DNA from: Bacteroidales bacterium UBA5219
GTDB lineage: Bacteria > Bacteroidota > Bacteroidia > Bacteroidales > ML635J-15
Length of the DNA: 34,505 bases
Direction of reading: 5' to 3'
Assembly (NCBI GenBank): GCA_002412425.1
Contig: DHVB01000015.1
Coordinates: forward strand, 1 to 34,505
This document shows, one piece after another, positions 31,644-34,505 of this stretch; within the stretch, counting starts at the first letter, position 1, and each line of letters opens with the position of its first letter. The notes below the pieces were generated by a model. That model saw only the letters and a list, made by a program, of their open reading frames with translations, was not told the origin of the DNA and did no database searches. A program made the position numbers and the translations under genes.

Positions 31644-33851
31644 ATGAAAAAAATATATAGCATTATTTTTAATGTGTTATTTGTATTAACACTTAATGCA
31701 CAAGTCTCTGGAATTGTTTATGACAACTCGGATAAAAAGCCAATGTTTGGAGTAAATATATGGTGGAAAAATACAAATATTGGTACAACAAGCGATATAT
31801 ATGGTAAATTTGAGTTGTCAAAACCTAAGGAAAGTAATAAATTGATTTTTAGCTTTGTTGGCTATAATACAGACACAATAGAAGTTTTAAAAAACAATCA
31901 AAAATTAGAAGTTTTTTTAAATAGCAATATAATTTTAGATGAGGTAATTGTCGGTGAACGTAGGTCAGGAACTCATTATTCACGTATGGAGGTAGGAAAT
32001 GTTCAAACAATTTCTGGTGCAGAATTGTGTAAGGCAGCTTGTTGTAATTTGTCGGAAAGTTTTGAAACAAATGCTTCTGTAGATGCTTCGTATAGCGATG
32101 CAACAACAGGAGCAAAGCAAATAAGACTTTTGGGCTTGGCTGGAAAATATGTTCAAATGATGACAGAAAATATTCCTAATTTATACGGATTGTCTCAGCC
32201 TTATGCTTTAGGTTATATTCCAGGACCTTGGATGGAGTCTATTCAAGTTTCAAAAGGAACTTCGGCGGTAATAAATGGTTATGATGCAATTACTGGACAA
32301 ATAAATATCGAATATAAAAAACCCAAAACTTCTGATGCTCTTTTTTTTAATCAATTATTTAGTTCATCTGGACGAGCAGAAACAAATATAGATGCATCAT
32401 TTATTTTAAATCCAAAGTGGTCAACAATGATTTTTGCTCATTCTCAACATGATTTTTTAGAAATTGATGAAAATAAAGATGGTTTTATAGATATGCCAAA
32501 AATGAGGCAAAATATTTTGTTTAATCGTTGGGATTATTTAGGTAAGTATTTGACAATTAGATTTGGAGCTCAATATATTGATGAGGTAAGAAAAAGCGGA
32601 CAAACTTCTAAATTTTTAAAAAATAATGAAATTACAAATCCCTACAAAATATTTTTAGGAACAAAAAGATTTCAAGGTTTTTATAAAATGGGTTATGTAT
32701 TTCCGAAAAAAGACTATAAGAGTTTAGCTATGGTAACTAGTTTTACTTATCACGACCAAAATTCTATTTATGGCAAAACAAATTTTGATGCAACACAGCA
32801 ATCGGCATATTTAAACATTATTTGGCAATCGGCTTTTGCAGGTAACGAAGAGCATAAATACAATGCAGGATTAAGTTTTAAATATGAAAATTTGAATCAA
32901 CTGCTTAAAGATTCTACAATGTTAAATCAAGAAATAGTTCCAGGAGGATATTTTCAATACACGGCGAACTTTCCTTTTAATTTGCATTTAATTGCTGGAT
33001 TGCGTGCCGATTATCATAATCAAGAAGGACTTTTGATAACACCAAGATTAAATATAAAATATAATATCACTGGTGCTTTATCTTGGCGGGCTTCTGTTGG
33101 TAAAGGCTACCGTTATGCAAATGTATTAGCCGAAAATAATTATTTATTGGCTTCGTCTCGAAAAATTATAATTGCTCCAGATTTAAAATTAGAAGAAGCG
33201 TGGAATTTTGGAAGTAATATTACTTGGTATATTCCTATTGGAAATAGAGATATGACAATAAATGCAGAATTTTACAGAACTCAATTTATAAATCAAATTA
33301 TTGCAGATTTTGAATCAATACGCGAAGTTAAATTTTATAATTTAGACGGAAAATCTTATTCAAATACTTATCAAATAGAAGCAAGTTATACCATATTAAA
33401 AGGCTTAGATGCAACAGTTGCTTTTCGATATAATGATGTAAAACAAACAATAGGCGGAAAATTACTTGAAGCACCATTAACAAATAGATTTAAAGGCTTA
33501 TTAACTATGTCTTATAAAACTCCTTTGGAAAAATGGCAGTTTGATTTTACAACACAACTCAATGGACCTGGCAGAATTCCTTCAACAGAAGAAAATCCAG
33601 CAGAATATAGATTAGAAACAGAATTTCCATCGTATTATATTATGAATGCTCAAATAACAAAATATTTTAAATTTTGGGAAATATATCTTGGTGTTGAAAA
33701 TATTTTTAATTTTGTACAAAAAAATCCAATTATTGCAGCAACAAGTCCATATGGAGAATATTTTGATTCATCGTTAATTTGGGGACCAATACATGGGCGT
33801 AAATTTCATATTGGAATAAGATTTGCATTAGAGAAAAAAGAAAATAATTAA
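31644..33851 (+). CDS. TonB-dependent receptor with plug Cys cluster, putative copper/soft-metal uptake
   Basis: A 735-residue outer-membrane receptor. After the signal peptide (about 1-19) comes a carboxypeptidase-like regulatory domain (VSGIVYDNSDKKPMFGVNIW, about 21-93). The plug domain carries ELCKAACCNLSESFETN with Cys129, Cys133 and Cys134, an unusual feature shared by a subgroup of Bacteroidota receptors, and IRLLGLAGKYVQMMTENIPN. The barrel ends in KFHIGIRFALEKKENN, with a short charged tail after the last strand. The neighbours, a Cys/His-rich secreted protein upstream and an HMA protein 31 bp downstream, point to a thiophilic metal such as copper. The substrate is inferred. Confidence 0.92.
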   Translation: MKKIYSIIFNVLFVLTLNAQVSGIVYDNSDKKPMFGVNIWWKNTNIGTTSDIYGKFELSKPKESNKLIFSFVGYNTDTIEVLKNNQKLEVFLNSNIILDEVIVGERRSGTHYSRMEVGNVQTISGAELCKAACCNLSESFETNASVDASYSDATTGAKQIRLLGLAGKYVQMMTENIPNLYGLSQPYALGYIPGPWMESIQVSKGTSAVINGYDAITGQINIEYKKPKTSDALFFNQLFSSSGRAETNIDASFILNPKWSTMIFAHSQHDFLEIDENKDGFIDMPKMRQNILFNRWDYLGKYLTIRFGAQYIDEVRKSGQTSKFLKNNEITNPYKIFLGTKRFQGFYKMGYVFPKKDYKSLAMVTSFTYHDQNSIYGKTNFDATQQSAYLNIIWQSAFAGNEEHKYNAGLSFKYENLNQLLKDSTMLNQEIVPGGYFQYTANFPFNLHLIAGLRADYHNQEGLLITPRLNIKYNITGALSWRASVGKGYRYANVLAENNYLLASSRKIIIAPDLKLEEAWNFGSNITWYIPIGNRDMTINAEFYRTQFINQIIADFESIREVKFYNLDGKSYSNTYQIEASYTILKGLDATVAFRYNDVKQTIGGKLLEAPLTNRFKGLLTMSYKTPLEKWQFDFTTQLNGPGRIPSTEENPAEYRLETEFPSYYIMNAQITKYFKFWEIYLGVENIFNFVQKNPIIAATSPYGEYFDSSLIWGPIHGRKFHIGIRFALEKKENN

Positions 33852-33882
33852 AATTTTTAATAATAAATTAAATTTAAAAAGT

Positions 33883-34368
33883 ATGAAAAAATCAATTTTA
33901 GTTTTAACAATGATGTTCTTGGCTATAGTAGTTGTAAATGCTCAAGATAAGAATGTAAAACAAGTAAAAAAAGCAGATTCTAAAATCTCAGAAGTAGTTT
34001 TAAATTGCAAAATGGATTGCGGAAATTGTGCTGAAAAAGTTAAAAAACAGTTGTCATATACAAAAGGAGTAACGGCTGTTGAAGTTAATCACGAAACAGA
34101 TTTAGTGGTTGTAAAATATCGCCACGACAAAACAGATGTTGATAAACTTATTGCTTCTTTAGGAGAAATAAAATATCAAGCGAGTGTTTACAAGCCACAA
34201 AGTAAAGATGGAAAACATGCTGGTTGTGCTGGTGCTAAGGCTTCTGGCTGTCCTAAAGCTACTAGTGGTTGTCCTGGTGCTAAAGCTGCTGGTTGTGCTG
34301 GTGATAAAACTCAACATCAAGGAGTAAGCAAGGATCAACGAGTAACTAAAGAAGTAGAAAAGAAATAG
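33883..34368 (+). CDS. Periplasmic heavy-metal-associated (HMA) protein with Cys-repeat tail
   Basis: A 161-residue protein with a signal peptide (MKKSILVLTMMFLAIVVVNA). The HMA domain (about 36-105) has the metal site MDCGNC at 44-49 (Cys46, Cys49), with an extra Cys42, and KGVTAVEVNHETDLVVVKY. Atx1-like domains of this kind carry Cu(I) or similar ions. The tail (about 112-142) repeats short units with one Cys each: AGCAGAKA, SGCPKATS, GCPGAKAA, GCAGDK, giving Cys115, 123, 130 and 138, then a charged end. It looks like a second metal-binding or storage segment. It is the last gene seen of the operon, and is followed by a large palindrome that could end the transcript. Confidence 0.9.
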   Translation: MKKSILVLTMMFLAIVVVNAQDKNVKQVKKADSKISEVVLNCKMDCGNCAEKVKKQLSYTKGVTAVEVNHETDLVVVKYRHDKTDVDKLIASLGEIKYQASVYKPQSKDGKHAGCAGAKASGCPKATSGCPGAKAAGCAGDKTQHQGVSKDQRVTKEVEKK

Positions 34369-34401
34369 TTGCAAAGCAAAGACTGTCAAGCTATTCAATC
34401 C

Positions 34402-34465
34402 GCTCGCTCGGATTTGTAATCCGAGTGTAACACTTCCAACACTCGGATTACAAATCCGAGCGAGC
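34402..34465. repeat. Nested palindrome, copy 2 (27-bp perfect arms)
   Basis: Arms 34402-34428 and 34439-34465 are perfect 27-bp inverted repeats around a 10-nt loop. Each arm contains its own 8-bp hairpin (CTCGGATT...AATCCGAG), so the DNA could fold as one long stem or as two small hairpins. The core matches 19072-19126. It lies 33 bp after the HMA gene stop and may also act as a terminator, though no T run follows. Confidence 0.9.
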
Positions 34466-34505
34466 ATCATGGGTGTTGAGGGCGAGCATCATGGGTGTTG
34501 AGAGC
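34460..34505. repeat. 22-bp tandem array, at least two units, cut by window edge
   Basis: Units at 34460-34481 and 34482-34503 (GCGAGCATCATGGGTGTTGA plus GG or GA), with a third beginning at 34504. They are related to the 21-bp units at 19126-19209 and again abut the palindrome. Confidence 0.85.

Noticed and set aside
34159..34470. 103-codon minus-strand frame over the HMA gene end
   Set aside because: It runs through the repeat DNA and antisense to a convincing HMA protein; low-complexity Ser/Thr product.

Overview
The window comes from an AT-rich (roughly 30% GC by eye) member of the Bacteroidota. The evidence is a type IX secretion (T9SS) C-terminal sorting domain, DUF5689 and DUF4835 (PorD-like) proteins, the Bacteroidota-type RNA polymerase omega protein, a TamL lipoprotein, TonB-dependent receptors and many TAnnTTTG (-7) promoter elements, several with TTTG 15-20 bp upstream. 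The order within the phylum cannot be fixed from the sequence. No rRNA, tRNA, CRISPR array, integrase or complete insertion sequence was seen.

Layout. 1-1034 (-): 3'-truncated T9SS cargo protein. 1035-1665: repeat island. 1666-7553 (-): operon of TonB-dependent receptor, two DUF5689 lipoproteins and a secreted NUC1-type nuclease with a C-terminal OB-like domain, read here as a candidate extracellular nucleic-acid scavenging locus. 7691-9549 (-): methyltransferase and LD-carboxypeptidase. 9550-9809: intergenic dispersed repeat. 9810-14653 (+): gltX, a MORN_2-type lipoprotein, an unknown lipoprotein and a polyprenyl-phosphate sugar transferase. 14811-18889 (+): HU protein, a 30-residue bS22/COX24-like ribosomal peptide, rng and dsbD. 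18890-19288: second repeat island between convergent genes. 19289-24217 (-): operon bamD-rpoZ-coaBC-porD-recN. 24310-25005 (-): AlkD-like protein. 25154-30060 (+): lpxK, punA, tamL and a small beta-barrel protein. 30161-31051 (+): Rpn/PD-(D/E)XK protein. 31122-34368 (+): Cys/His-rich secreted protein, a TonB-dependent receptor with a Cys cluster in its plug and a periplasmic HMA protein, read as a candidate copper or soft-metal uptake locus. 34402-34505: third repeat site, running off the window.

Much of the gene content concerns the cell envelope: outer-membrane insertion (BamD, TamL), T9SS (cargo, PorD), lipid A and surface polysaccharide (LpxK, sugar transferase), periplasmic thiol chemistry (DsbD) and two TonB-dependent uptake systems. 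The most unusual non-coding content is a set of related repeats (59-bp, 41-bp, nested palindromes, 21/22-bp tandems, mini-hairpins) found only between genes. Two of the islands are bracketed by imperfect direct duplications of local sequence.
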